Assembly: GCF_019279795.1 (NCBI RefSeq)
Contig: NC_056750.1
Coordinates: forward strand, 828,256,016 to 828,320,015
Direction: 5' to 3'
From: Protopterus annectens
Lineage: Eukaryota > Chordata > Ceratodontiformes > Protopteridae
DNA length: 64,000 nucleotides
The notes below the pieces were generated by a model. That model was not told the DNA's origin. It ran no database searches and saw only the letters and a list, made by a program, of their open reading frames with translations. The translations under genes were made by a program, and so were the position numbers. This document shows positions 21,511 to 34,530 of the stretch, piece after piece. Each line of letters begins with the position of its first letter. The first letter of the stretch is position 1.

Positions 21511-22379
21511 TAAATAAGCACAAGTAGCAACATACTGCTTTATGGTTATACATTTTCTCTACTGCTTTACACTCTTGTGAGTTGGACACATCCTTCCTTC
21601 TGGGGAATCCCATTCCGTATTTTAACTATTGAAGCACCGTTAAACAAACAATATATACAGAAAAAAGTGAGTTGAAAATCCTAAAACAAACAGACAAAAA
21701 AAATTTTGCAGGGGAAAAGCCTCCTCCCATCTGCATCTTCACACCTGAAATTATATATACCAAGTCCATAATGCGCTACAGTGGAGAAATCGCAAACTCC
21801 ACCAAAAAGTGCTCCATTGACTCACTCCGTACAACATAGTGTGGTGAATTTTACTGTGGCATTTAAATTTTGAATTACAGCTTTTTGACAGCAAACCCGT
21901 CAAAGGACTGTAGGTTATACTCAACTCTTCAGCTATGGGGACCCACCTCTGACTAAGCCATAATGACAGTCTCCACTCAAACTCTACCCTGTGGCAATAA
22001 GCCTCCTCCCTTGAGACATCTGCCATGGCTTAGAAAAAAAAATTCTTATATGAGAATATTATATATAGTTGGTCTCACGAAGACACATTAATCTAGCAAG
22101 AAGGAATTTCTCCTTTAATACATAGCTTTACCTAATGGCTCTTAAAGACACGTTAATATTTTCAGCATATGTATCTCATACAATACAATTAGCAATGCTT
22201 TAAAGCCAAAACCATTAAAATATTGCATTCTTGCAATACTTATATAACATACATAATTTAATACCCCAGTGCCATGCTATTGCAATTTTCTAAATGCTGA
22301 TTTGCAAACTCATCCTCAGTGAAACAGCCCACAGCATAAACCACTTGTTGCCACAATCAGCTGCAAGCAGTGGTTAGAG
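21510..22379. other. Unassigned sequence
   Basis: A 91-codon minus-strand frame at 21751-22026 has no recognisable motif. The rest is AT-rich without visible structure. Confidence 0.3.
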
Positions 22380-22955
22380 AAGGCCTTAAGGTCAAAACAG
22401 ACCAGACTGAAGACCTAGAAGTTGACTGAAGAAAAAATACAAAAGTTCAAGGAATTTCTCAGGGCTAAAGTGCAAAAAAGAAGAAGAAGAAGAAGATGAA
22501 GAAAGAGGTAGAGTTGAAGGAGAATACAGTACCTCAAAACAGCATGAGTGAAGACTGCAGAATAGGTATGTGACAAAGCTAGGTATAGAAATAAGGTACA
22601 TAAGGAAAGCTGGTGGTGAGATGCAGAAGTCCAGGAAGTCATCAAAAGAAAGAAGGAGTGCAGGAAAAAGTGGGAGATAGAAAAGATGGACTAGGCTAAA
22701 AAGGAATACTGTTTGGCCAGCAAATAGGCTAAGAGAGGATTTGCAATACCAAAGAAAGGTATCAGAGGCAATCTACCTGCTTCTGGAAAGTGACTCAGTA
22801 GATGGCACAAAGAAACTTTATAAAGTTGCAAAGACAGAAAGATAAAGAAGATAGTCAGACACCCCTCATAAGGAATGCCAGCAGCAACCTGCTCACCAAT
22901 TCACAGGACATCAGAGGCAAATGGAAAGAGAACTTCCAACAGCTTCACATTAAGG
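22380..22955 (+). pseudogene. RTE-type LINE fragment (between endonuclease and RT)
   Basis: Across shifting plus-strand frames I read KVHKESWW with a stop and then DAEVQEVIKRKKECRKKW, a KKEYCLASK-type segment, and later DGTKKLYKVAKTERK. It continues into a part resembling RGKWKENFQQLH. This succession (WW, xxVQExIKxKK, KxLYKxAKxRxR, RWKEYFxxL) is typical of the linker between the apurinic endonuclease and RT domains of RTE LINEs. Stops and frameshifts interrupt it, and neither flanking domain is present, so it is an old internal fragment. Confidence 0.65.
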
Positions 22956-22982
22956 TGTCTGCAAAATATTCCTACTAGTATG

Positions 22983-23572
22983 TCTTTAATGGCCTGAATG
23001 TATCCACAAGGACTTAAAAAGCAAAAGTAAAAAGTCACGGATATTCAAAACCCATATAGCCGAAACACATAATGACTTAAGGCATCATTTGCATATATCC
23101 CATGGGCCTCTATTACAGAAAGTTTAAGGCATCACACAATGAAAACTCTAGCCTCGCTAGGTTTTTCTTGTAGTTTTTACTGAACTGGTTTGTCTGTGTG
23201 ACCTTTTTACTCTTTGGATTGGATGTTAGTTGGAATATTTTACAGACACTTTAATGGTTATGGACATCAGCTGGGCTGAAAGACTCTGTATTTCTAATGT
23301 ATAGCCAAGCAGTCCACTTATGCTTTGTTGATGATACCAAAATAAAGGTGAAGCATGTATTTCTACAGCTAGTTGGGGTTGGTTTTAACTGCCTGAATAT
23401 ATCCATAAATTAAAAAGTAAAAGTAAAAAGTTATAGATATTCAGAACCCATATAGCTGAAACACAATGTCTTTAAAGAATCATTTTCATACATCCCATGG
23501 GCCTCTATTACAGAGGGTTTAAGCTCTCAGACAGTGAAAACTCTAGTTTGGCTAGGTTTTCGTGTAGTTTAT
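22983..23572 (+). repeat. Pair of direct repeats of about 190 bp
   Basis: Copies at about 22983-23178 and 23377-23572 share CCTGAATGTATCCA/CCTGAATATATCCA, AACCCATATAGC, the 20-mer ATCCCATGGGCCTCTATTAC (exact between AT and GG) and TGAAAACTCTAG. About 200 bp of other sequence lies between. They could be the ends of a small retroelement or a local duplication; no coding content is visible between them. Confidence 0.6.
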
Positions 23573-23577
23573 ATGTG

Positions 23578-24201
<624 letters not shown>

Positions 24202-24256
<55 letters not shown>

Positions 24257-24260
24257 ATAT
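24202..24260. repeat. (TA)n microsatellite
   Basis: A TA tract with two GT interruptions near its right end, abutting the foldback element that starts at 24261. Confidence 0.95.
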
Positions 24261-24555
24261 GGGTCCCCTTCATATGGTCGACATTTCAGAATGTTGAAGA
24301 CCATATGATCGACATTGGAAATGTTGACCATGCAGAACTGGCATCTCTGTACAGTGGAGAATGGAAAGATTTCCATCTTCCACACTGTAGTGCGATCTCG
24401 GAATTGATATATTTAAGTTCCATGGGGTGCACTGCTAGCAGCGTGAAGTTTTTGTTGTGTTTTTTTTTTTTTTATTCAATGGTTGGCATTTTGAATGTCG
24501 ATCATATGGTCTCGGCCATATGGACTTCGACATTCTGAAATGTTGACCATATGAA

Positions 24556-24558
<3 letters not shown>
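24261..24558. mobile_element. Foldback element between two (TA)n tracts
   Basis: It starts GGGTCCCCTTCATATGGTC. The right end is the inverse of ACTTCATATGGTCAACATTT. The arms share CATTTCAGAATGT and extend about 50 bp with internal CATATGATCGACATT words. The right end lacks the GGGTCC cap, so it is slightly truncated. A T14 run lies inside. It is non-coding and related in style to, but different in arm sequence from, the neighbouring element at 24608. Confidence 0.75.

Positions 24559-24607
<49 letters not shown>
24559..24607. repeat. (TA)n microsatellite
   Basis: About 24 TA units separate two foldback elements. Confidence 0.95.
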
Positions 24608-24609
<2 letters not shown>

Positions 24610-25171
24610 GTCTACTGCTTTTAATCGAATACCACTTATTCAAAAAAGAGCAGTAGACAGCTCTGTTATGCGAAAGTGCACTTATTCAAAAGTGCACTTT
24701 CGTGAACACTGCTTCTGTGAATGTATCGCGCCACAGTGGAGAACAGTAGAAAAACGATCTATGTCCTCCACTGTGGTGTGGTGGTCACAGACCTTAGGGT
24801 TAGGGCACAGGTCATGGTAAGGTGATAGCCCTACTAGCTATCCCCTTACCACGACCTGTGCCTTAACCCTAAGGTCCGTGACTACCGCACCACAGTGGAG
24901 GACAGGCTATGTCCTCCACTGTGGTGTGGTGGTCACAGACCTTAGGGTTAGGGCACGGGTCATGGTGAGGGGATAGCTCTACTAGCTATCCCCTTACCAT
25001 GACCCGTGCCCTAACCCTAAGGTCCGTGACTACTGCACCAAACTGCATTACATAGCCCATTCGCTGAAGCGGGTTTTGCAAAAGTGCACTTTCGATTAAG
25101 TGCACTTTTGCGTAACCCAGGGTCTACTGTGTAATTTCAAAGAAGTGTATTTTCGAAGTTAGACAGTAGAC

Positions 25172-25173
<2 letters not shown>
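24608..25173. mobile_element. GGGTCTACTG foldback element with twin internal palindromes
   Basis: The left end GGGTCTACTG and right end CAGTAGACCC are inverse, with further inverted GTGCACTTTCG/AAAGTGCACTT words in both arms. (TA)n tracts lie on both outer sides, so a target duplication of 8 TA-phase bases is possible but not informative. The interior holds two tandem copies (from 24763 and from 24911, spacing 148 bp) of a palindrome of about 141 bp. Each half carries CTTAGGGTTAGGGCAC, so telomere-like blocks point both ways. Non-coding. Confidence 0.82.

Positions 25174-25237
<64 letters not shown>
25174..25237. repeat. (TA)n microsatellite followed by T-tract
   Basis: About 32 TA units, then a T14 run to about 25250. 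Confidence 0.95.
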
Positions 25238-25245
<8 letters not shown>

Positions 25246-25250
25246 TTTTT

Positions 25251-25829
25251 AATTAGGCCATGAGATGAGCTTGCAAGCAAATCATTTGCGTAATTGGCAG
25301 GTGCCAATGGTGTATGATTGCAGTACTGTTTCTGATTTAGAACGCCACAAGAACATTGCAACTTCATAAATGAATACTGCACTTGCTATCTTGACTGCCA
25401 TTGCTGATGCTCATTGTGTGAATTTGTGGCAGAATAAGCTGCTTAATATAGTTTTACAGTTGTAGCAAGCAGCTTGCCACAGTTACAGCAGGAGTGTAGA
25501 AGAGGTTTTTATTTTGTTTGTTTGTTTTCTTTCATTTTTTTTTTTTTTTTTTAGCAGTCAGCTTTGAATTGATGGGGCTGATAGTTTGGGGAAATTGCAG
25601 TGGGCACCAGATGAACTAGCTATGGTTGTGACATGAACCAGCTGAGGTAATTAGTGGAGATGCCCAAAGTGGAGGGGGCACTGATGTATAGCTTCAGCCT
25701 ATATACCATGTGTAATACTAAGTTTATTTCACTTGTGCAATTTCATATAATTCTGTGATTTAATCCTGAGAAATCAAAGGTAGATGACAGGTACTCTTTG
25801 GTGATATATGAATATATTGATCATAACAT
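25251..25829. other. Unassigned sequence
   Basis: Contains a T-rich run at 25536-25552. No gene or defined repeat seen. Confidence 0.3.
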
Positions 25830-26440
25830 CCCTGTATTCTTCCTTTATAAGACCCATTATTGAGTACAATGTCCCTTTCAGCATGTACCTCACAAAGCAC
25901 ATGCAGCAGCTATAGAGGCTACAGAGGTTTATCACCAGGAGAATCCAAGGTCTCAAACATCTACCCCTACAAAGATAGGATAAAAGTCCTGTCCCTCTAC
26001 TCATTCTCATGCAGACTCCCCAGAGGTGACCTCTGTCTGGCATACAAAGCAATCTCAGACCCCACCTTGATAGGGCTGCTGCACATCTGAAAGTCAAGCT
26101 CCACTCGAGTAACTCAAATGCATGACCTCAACCTGGTCTGTGACATCAATAGGACTTGATAGCGGGAGAGATTTGTGTCCCAGAGACTCCCCCATTCATT
26201 TGATAAACTTCCTCTCCACATCAAGCAGAGAACCTCATTATCCCTTTTTAATCACAACCTGGATAACTGGATGGGGAACAAAAAATACACCCCAAGTATT
26301 CCACCTATGTCCCTGCTGGACAGGGGCATCAGATGCCGACTTGCTGGAACATGGGATAAATTCATGGCTAGGCTTGTAGGGGCTTCAGGGCCAATAGCCT
26401 AGCAACGTCCTATGATCCTATTACCCTGTGATCCTATGAA
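25830..26440 (+). pseudogene. CR1/L2-like LINE, C-terminal RT fragment and 3' tail
   Basis: The plus strand encodes an EYNVPFSMYLTKHM segment, then IQGLKHLPYKDRIKVLSLYS and CRLPRGDLCLAYKAI, then FVSQRLPHSFDKLPLHIKQ and NLDNWMGNKKYTP. The blocks ExxxxxxxRxxLxLxSLxxRRxRGDLxxxYK and WNxLPxxV are typical of the region after the RT domain in CR1/L2 LINEs. Several stops break it. The 3' end has three CCTATGATCC/GATCCTAT-like repeats (26408-26440), a tail also seen in short form at 14.66 kb. The 5' part is absent. Confidence 0.8.
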
Positions 26441-26818
26441 GTTGTTATTGGATTCATACAGGTTTTGCCAATAAAAGCAGACCACAATGTATGCTAGTGT
26501 GACATAGTGTAAATGTGTCTATTGTGTGTATTGCATTCACACAGCTATAACCTTTTGAGAAAATATTTTTATGATGGATGATGGTTTTATGTACATGTAG
26601 TTGATACATTTTAGTTGCTATCTATTAATGTACACCAATGTTTCCCTGTTTGATATATCTTCAGGTGACAGAAGTTTACTGCAGCTATGTGTAGTGGGGA
26701 TTACCTAAATATTTTCCCCTGATAAATAAGGAGGCTGTACATTTAGTCATGCACATGGTTACATGAAGAGATGTGAACTGTAATGTTTATCTATCTATAT
26801 AGCTATATCTCTCTATTT

Positions 26819-26820
<2 letters not shown>
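26441..26820. other. Unassigned sequence
   Basis: No gene or repeat seen. Ends in CTATCTATATAGCTATATCT, the lead-in to the microsatellite. Confidence 0.3.

Positions 26821-26900
<80 letters not shown>
26821..26900 (+). repeat. Compound (CA)n(TA)n microsatellite
   Basis: About 22 CA units followed by about 17 TA units. Confidence 0.95.
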
Positions 26901-26904
<4 letters not shown>

Positions 26905-27700
26905 CTAAAGAACTTTTAGTTGTTAAACGGAGAAACAAAAACACTCATAGGTTGAACTGATGTTTAAGCGCTTTCATCCTTTATTGATCATTAGGACTTC
27001 TTCAGAAACAATAATGTAGTAAAATAAATGGTACACTATTAAATCACTCTAATATAAACATTCAGAAAATGGAACTGACTTTTTACTGGTTATCAGCAGT
27101 TATCAGCAGGAGACAAGCCCAATCTCTACAAAGGAATATAGCTGACCAATAAGAAAGAGGGAAATTACATCTCCAAATTCTGTTCTAGAATAGATACATT
27201 TAAATGGAGCTGTTGATGTTTAAATGAAATTCTAAAGTATTAAAAAACATGTAAAAGACACTGGATTGCTATAAAATGACAACATCCATATACAAAAGAT
27301 TAATGTAGCCATTGCAAAGCACACTTAATACTGATGCTTTCATTGAGTCCTGGAGCGGAGTCAGCACCCTGTAAAAGTTGCCACTTGAGTTCTTTCAACT
27401 CAAGCACATCATTGCACTCTGCGAAAAACAAGTCAAGTTTTTCCAAGATGAAAAAGTGCTAGTTTTTCCGATATAGAACGAAAAGCAACTTTTGCAGGTA
27501 GCAATGTAAACTACCTACTCTGTGTGACAGTCAATATGTCGTTTGAAAGTAACTCTGTAGTTACAATGAGAGAAGGTGTAGGAGTTACAACAAAGAATGT
27601 GCTGGCACACAACACAGTGACCGCATGTAAATATATATAGATATAGATATGTATATATATATATATATATATATACTTGATTTTTCTAGCAGGTTTATAT
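26905..27700 (-). pseudogene. Penelope-like element fragment with GIY-YIG endonuclease remnant
   Basis: On the minus strand the endonuclease start VVYIATCKSCFSFYIGKT (about 27514-27460) is followed, across a frameshift, by LFFAECNDVLELKELKWQLL and then PGLNESISIKC with a stop at 27300-27302. This parallels the C-terminus of the element at 54.2-56.5 kb (PPGLNETINVKC). The 3' non-coding part contains TTTCTGAAGAAGTCC and GGATGAAAGCG (26970-27005), the degenerate hammerhead-like ending of many Penelope elements. The RT domain is not seen, so this is a 5'-truncated, older copy of another subfamily. Confidence 0.72.
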
Positions 27701-28996
27701 TTTAAGGACATGTAATGAATGTGCCAGACCTATGAGCTGGGGGTACAGAGTGGGATGACAGAAATAAGGAGGGATGGAAAGTTGTTAGACCAGCATGACA
27801 AATGTCCTTGTTACTGTTGAACTTATCTAGTTGTTACTAGCATTATTACTAGGATGTGCAGTGATCATTCAGTATCTGTTCCCATTATAACTCTCCACTA
27901 CAAATACTGCTGTACCATCATGCACCTGGAGATGTGCCATGCATGATGGGAAGGGTAGGGAAGAGGAATGTATCAGGAAATCAACAGATCATACTCCCTA
28001 TTTCAAAGAAAATGCAGGCCCCAGTGCAATGGATCCTACAGTCTGGCAGTGGGGAGGAGTGGAAATGGAATGAATATGCTGTCAGGGATGGACCCCATAC
28101 TTCCCTTTCATTTTCCGGAATAACTATGGGAAAACTGTTGCATGAAAAGCCTCATATGGTGATGTGTTACTCTTATGGTCATCCAGTGGTATGTACCAAA
28201 AAATAAGTGTAACTCAGAATCAGTAATAACACAAAAAGTAAAGCATTATTAATAGAAGACAAAGATGTGTAGTAGGAAGAACGTACGATATATATAATCT
28301 GGTTTGTGACACATTCATATGGTCTTCAATTATTCATAATGCTGAGGGCTGAGGGGTGCAGACTTCACGATTCCAGACTCATTGTGGTCTGCAGCCTGAA
28401 TACAGGATCTAGAATCATGGCTTCAAGAAAGCTGTTGTTTTTACCAGGATGGCATAATACACTTAAAAAGGAAGTATGCAGGATGAAGGGCTCTCTATGT
28501 TTGGGTGAAGGCACAGCTCCAACTATAAAAACATTGAATTTTTCAATCTGTTGAAGGCCAATTCAGTCAACTGGCTGTGACAAAATGATACTTGCCGAAT
28601 GTAGGACTGATCAATGTGTTTGAAATAATTTCATAGCTACAAACAATATGTTGGGACCAGTCTTTTAGGCTGAACTGCTGTGAATATGTATCATTGAACT
28701 GCCATGTAGCGTCAAATGCTGTTAATCCCTATTACAAAATGAATCATCGGAATGTTTCTTCTGATAGTTCTAATGCAGAACAGAGCTGTACTTCCTGTGT
28801 ATGACAAAAGAAAGTGAAACATTATGTTCACCAAAGAAACTTGCCAAATTTGATATAGGCCAACACATTTAAACTTATGTCTGCCTTTAACTTGTTTTGA
28901 CATATTAGGTGAATTGAAATGAGTCAATGAACAAGGACTAGGAAAACAGCATCTACTTTTGTTTCTACTAAACAGAAAAATGTAATCATGAGCACC
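27701..28996. other. Unassigned sequence before the satellite array
   Basis: Frames of 90 and 82 codons (27934-28206 and 28306-28554) show no recognisable domain. I treat them as chance. No repeat is evident. Confidence 0.3.
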
Positions 28997-29537
28997 ATGA
29001 CCTACTGTGTAACTGCAGTAAACTAACGGCATACCTATCATGTAACTGCAGTAAACTAACAGCATACCTACCATGTAACTGCAGTAAACTAACAACATAA
29101 CCTACTGTGTAACTGCAGCAAACTAACAGCATACAACCATGTAACTGCAGTAAACTAACAGCATACCTACTGTGTAAATGCAGTAAACGAACATCATACC
29201 TACAGTGTAACTGCAGTAAAGTAACAGCATACCTACCATGTAACTGCAGTAAACTAACAGCATACCTACCGTGTAACTGCAGTAAACAAACAGCATACCT
29301 ACTGTGTAACTGCAATAAACTAACAGCTTACCTACCATGCAACTGCAGTAAACTAACAGCATACCTACCATGTAACTGCAGTAAGCTAACAGCATACGTA
29401 TGGTGTAACTGCAGTAAACCAACAGCATACCTACTGTGTAACTGCAGTAAACTAATAACATACTTACCATGTAACTGCAGTAAACTAACAGTATACCTAC
29501 CATGTAACTGCAGTAAACTAACAGCATACCTACTGTA

Positions 29538-30012
29538 AAAGTTTTGTTTTTCTGTATTGGAACAAGGTGCAGTTGATATGACAGGTGGTGACTTTAAAAA
29601 TTATTTAGAAAAGGAAGCTAAATGGCAGATCAAACTGCAAGCTGATAAAAAACCTGGCTTGAATGATGTTATTAACATAAAATGTTTTTTTAAATATCGT
29701 AAGTTAAAAATAAATAGATGAAATGTAGGGTACCTATGTTATTACATCATATTATATTTTTATAAGTATTGTTGTAATTAATGTTTTATGATTCAGGATA
29801 AATTATTTAATTGTTTAATAGAATAATTAATTGTGTAGGGAGTAATTGTTTCTTATAAAGTGCAAATGTATGATGCTTTTTTATTCTGTTCTGAAGAAGT
29901 CATTTGGATGAAAGTAGAGATTAAAGCTGTGTTACACTAACATTGCATTTTATTTCTTTATTCTTTTTCTCAGTCGGTGGTGGTGTTTTATTTTTATTTG
30001 TTCCTGTGACAC
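29538..30012 (+). pseudogene. Penelope-like 3' fragment inside the satellite
   Basis: The plus strand reads GGDFKNYLEKEAKWQIKLQA and then KKPGLNDVINIKCFFKYRKL, clearly the same C-terminus as the element at 56.1-56.2 kb (FKNYLEQRETIWQIKLK, PPGLNETINVKCFLKYRKL). It is followed by an AT-rich 3' region and the ending TTCTGAAGAAGTC with GGATGAAAG (29889-29914), a degenerate hammerhead-like terminus. Satellite units lie on both sides; those on the right resume after GTGACACCTAAACTAACAGT. It is a 5'-truncated insertion or a piece trapped when the array expanded. Confidence 0.82.
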
Positions 30013-33000
30013 CTAAACTAACAGTACACCTACCCTGTAATTGCAATAAACTAACAGCATGAACTACTGTGTAACTGCAGCAAACTAACAGCATACCTAC
30101 TGTGCAACTGCAGTAAACTAACAGCATGACCTACCTGTAACTGGAGTAAACTAACAGTACACTACCATGTAACTGCAGTAAACTAACAGCATACCTACCA
30201 CGTAACTGCAGTAAACTAACAGCACACCTACCATGTAACTGCAGTAAACAAACAGCATGACCTACTGTGTAACTGCAGTACACTAACAGCATACCTACCA
30301 TGTAACTGCAGTAAACTAAAAGCATACCTACTGTATAACTTCAGTAAACTAACAGCATACCTACCGTGTAACTGCAATAAACTAACAGCATACTTACCAT
30401 GTAACTGCAGTAAACTAACATCATGACCTACCATGTAACTGCAGAAAACTAACAGCATACCCATTGTGTAACTGCAGTAAACTAACAGCATATCTACCGT
30501 GTAACTGCAATGAACTAATAGCATAACCTACTGTGTAACTGCAGTAAACTAGCAGCATACCTACCATGTAACTGCAGTAAACTAGCAGCATGACCTAGTG
30601 TGTAAATGCAGAACACTAACAGCATACCTACCCTGTAACTGCAGTAAACTAACAGCATACGTACCATTTAACTGCAGTAAACTAACAACTTACCTTCCCT
30701 GTAACTGCAGTAAACTAACAGCATACCTGCTGTGTAACTGCAGTAAACTAGCAGCATACCTACCATGTAACGGCAGTAATCTAGCAGCATGACCTAGTGT
30801 GTAACTGCAGTACACTAACAGCATACCTACCGTGTAACTGCAGTAAACTAACAGCATACCTATCACCTAACTGCAGTAAATTAGCAGCATACCTACCATG
30901 TAACTGCAGTAATCTAGCAGCATGACCTAGTGTGTAACTGCAGTACACTAACAGCATACCTATCGTGTAACTGCAGTAAACTAACAGCATGAACTACCGT
31001 GTAACTGCAGTAAACAAACAGCATACCTACCATGTAACTTCAGTAAACTAACATCATACCTACCACGTAACTGCAGTAAACTAACAGCATACCTACAGTG
31101 TAACTGCAGTAAACTAACAGCATACCTACCACGTAAGTGTAGTAAACTAACAGCATACCCACCATTTAACTGTAGTAAACTAACAGCATACCTACCATTT
31201 AACTGCAGTAAACTAACTGCATACATTCTCCGTAGCTGCAGTAAACTAACAGCATACTTACTGTGTAACTGCAGTAAACTAACAGCATACCTACCATGTA
31301 ACTGCACTAAACTAACAGCATACCTTTCTTGTAACTGCAGTAAACTAACAGCATGACCTGCCGTGTAACTGCAGTACACTAACAGCATACCTACCGTGTA
31401 ACTGCAGTAAACTAACAGCATACCTTTCATGTAACTGCAGTAAACTAGCAGCATACCTACCATGTAACTGCAGTAAACTAGCAGCATGACCTAGCATGTA
31501 ACTGCAGTAAACTAACAACATACCTACTGTGTAACTTCAGTAAACTAACAGCATACCTACTACGTAACTGCAGTAAACTAACAGCATACTGTCCTTGTAA
31601 CTTCAGTAAACTAACAGCATACCTACCATGTAACTGCAGTAAACTAACAGCATACCTACCATGTAACTGCAGTAAACTAACAGCATACCTACTGTGTAAC
31701 TGCAATAAACTAAAAGCATGCCCCTCCGTGTAACTGTAGTAAACTTACAGCATACCTACCATGTAACTGTAGTAAACTAACTGCATACCTACTATGTAAT
31801 TGCAGTAAACCAGCAGCATGACCTACCGTGTAACTGCAGTAAAGTAACAGCATACCTACCGTGTAATTTCAGTAAACTAACAGGATACCTACCATGTAAC
31901 TGCAGTAAACTAACAGCATACCTAAAGTGTATCTGCAGTAAACTAACAGCATACCTACTGTGCAACTGCAGTAAACTAACAGCATACCTACTGTGTAACT
32001 GCAGTAAACTAACACCATTCTTGCTGTGTAATTGCAGTAAACTAACAGCATACCTACCCTGTGACTGCAGTAAACTAACATACCTACCGTGTAACTGCTG
32101 TAAGCTAACAGCATATCTTCCGTGTAACTGCAGTAAACTAACAGCATGACCTACTGTGTAACTGCAGTAAACTAACACCATACCTACCGTGTAACTGCAG
32201 TAAACCAACAGCATACCTAAAGTGTTACTGCAGTAAACTAACATCATGACCTACCCTGTAACTGCAGTAATCTAACAGCATACCTACCGTGTAACTGCAG
32301 TAAACTAACAGCATGACCTACCCTTTAACTGCAGTAAACTAACAGCATACCTAAAGTGTAACCGCAGTAAACTAACAGCATACCTACCGTGTAACTGCAG
32401 TAAACTAACAGCATACCTACCATTTAACTGCAGTAAACTAACAGCTTACCTTCCCTGTAACTGCAGTAAGCTAACAGCATACCTATCATGTAACTGCAGT
32501 AAACTAGCAGCATACCTACCATGTAACTGCAGTAAACTAGCAGCATGACCTAGTGTGTAACTGCAGAACACTAACAGCATACCTACCGTGTAACTGCAGT
32601 AAACTAACAGCATGACCTACCCTGTAACTGCAGTAAACTAACAGCATACCTAAAGTGTATCTGCAGTAAACTAACAGCATACCTACTGTGTAACTGCAGT
32701 AAACTAACAGCATACCTACCATTTAACTGCAGTAAACTAACAGCTTACCTTCCCTGTAACTGCAGTAAACTAACAGAATACCTGCTGTGTAACTGCAGTA
32801 AACTAACAGCTTACCTGCCATGTAAATGCAGTAAACAAACAGCATACTTATCATGTAACTGCAGTAAACTAGCAGCATACCTACTGTGTAACTGCAGTAA
32901 ACTAACAGCATACCTATCGTGTAACTGCAGTAAACTAACAGCATACCTACCGTGTAACTGCAGTAAACTAACAGCATACCTACCATGTAACTGCAGTAAA

Positions 33001-34530
33001 CTAACAGCATACCTACCATGTAACTGCAGTAAACTAACAGCATACCTACCGTAACTGCAGTAAACTAACAGCATACCTACCTGTGTAACTGCAGTAAACT
33101 AACAGCATACCTACCATGTAACTGCAGTAAACTAACAGCATACCTACCATGTAACTGCAGTAAACTAACAGCATACCTACCATGTAACTGCAGTAAACTA
33201 ACAGCATACCTACTGTGTAACTGCAGTAAACTAACAGCATACCTACCATGTAACTGCAGTAAACTAACAGCATACCTCCATGTAACTGCAATAAACTAAC
33301 AGCATACCTACTGTGTAACTGCAGTAAACTAACAGCATACCTACCATGTAACTGCACTAAACTAACAGCATACCTACCATGTAACTGCAGTAAACTAACA
33401 GCATACCTACCATGTAACTGCAGTAAACTAACAGCATACCTACTGTGTAACTGCAGTAAAGTAACAGCATACCTACCGTGTAACTGCAGTAAACTAACAG
33501 CATACCTCCATGTAACTGCAGTAAACTAACAGCATACCTACTGTGTAACTGCAGTAAACTAACAGCATACCTACTGTGTAACTGCAGTAAACTAACAGCA
33601 TGACCTACCTGTAACTGCAGTAAACTAACAGCATACCTACCGTGTAACTGCAGTAAACTAACAGCATACCTACTGTGTAACTGCAGTAAACTAACAGCAT
33701 GACCTACTGTGTAACTGCAGTAAACTAACAGCATACCTACTGTGTAACTGCAGTAAACTAACAGCATACCTACCCTGTAACTGCAGTAAACTAACAGCAT
33801 ACCTACCATGTAACTGCAGTAAACTAACAGCATACCTACCCTGTAACTGCAGTAAACTAACAGCATACCTACCATGTAACTGCAGTACACTAACAGCATA
33901 CCTACTGTGTAACTGCAGTAAACTAACAGCATACCTACCGTGTAACTGCAGTAAACTAACAGCATACCTACCATGTAACTGCAGTAAACTAACAGCATAC
34001 CTAAAGTGTAACTGCAGTAAACTAACAGCATACCTACCCTGTAACTGCAGTAAACTAACAGCATACCTACCATGTAACTGCAGTAAACTAACAGCATACC
34101 TACCCTGTAACTGCAGTAAACTAACAGCATACCTACCCTGTAACTGCAGTAAACTAACAGCATACCTAAAGTGTAACTGCAGTAAACTAACAGCATACCT
34201 ACCCTGTAACTGCAGTACACTAACAGCATACCTACCATGTAACTGCAGTAAACTAACAGCATACCTATCATGTAACTGCAGTAAACTAACAGCATGACCT
34301 ACCGTGTAACTGCAGTAAACTAACAGCATACCTACCATGTAACTGCAGTACACTAACAGCATACCTACCATGTAACTGCAGTAAACTAACAGCATACCTA
34401 CAATGTAACTGCAGTAATCTAGCAGCATGACCTACCATGTAACTGCAGTACACTAACAGCATACCTACCGTGTAACTGCAGTAAACTAACAGCATACCTA
34501 TCACCTAACTGTAGTAAACTAGCAGCATAC

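Noticed and set aside
21322-21613. Cys/Val-repeat and His/Thr-repeat frames over the (CA)n tract
   Set aside because: They are translations of a dinucleotide microsatellite; the same applies at 23508-23814 and 61695-62092.
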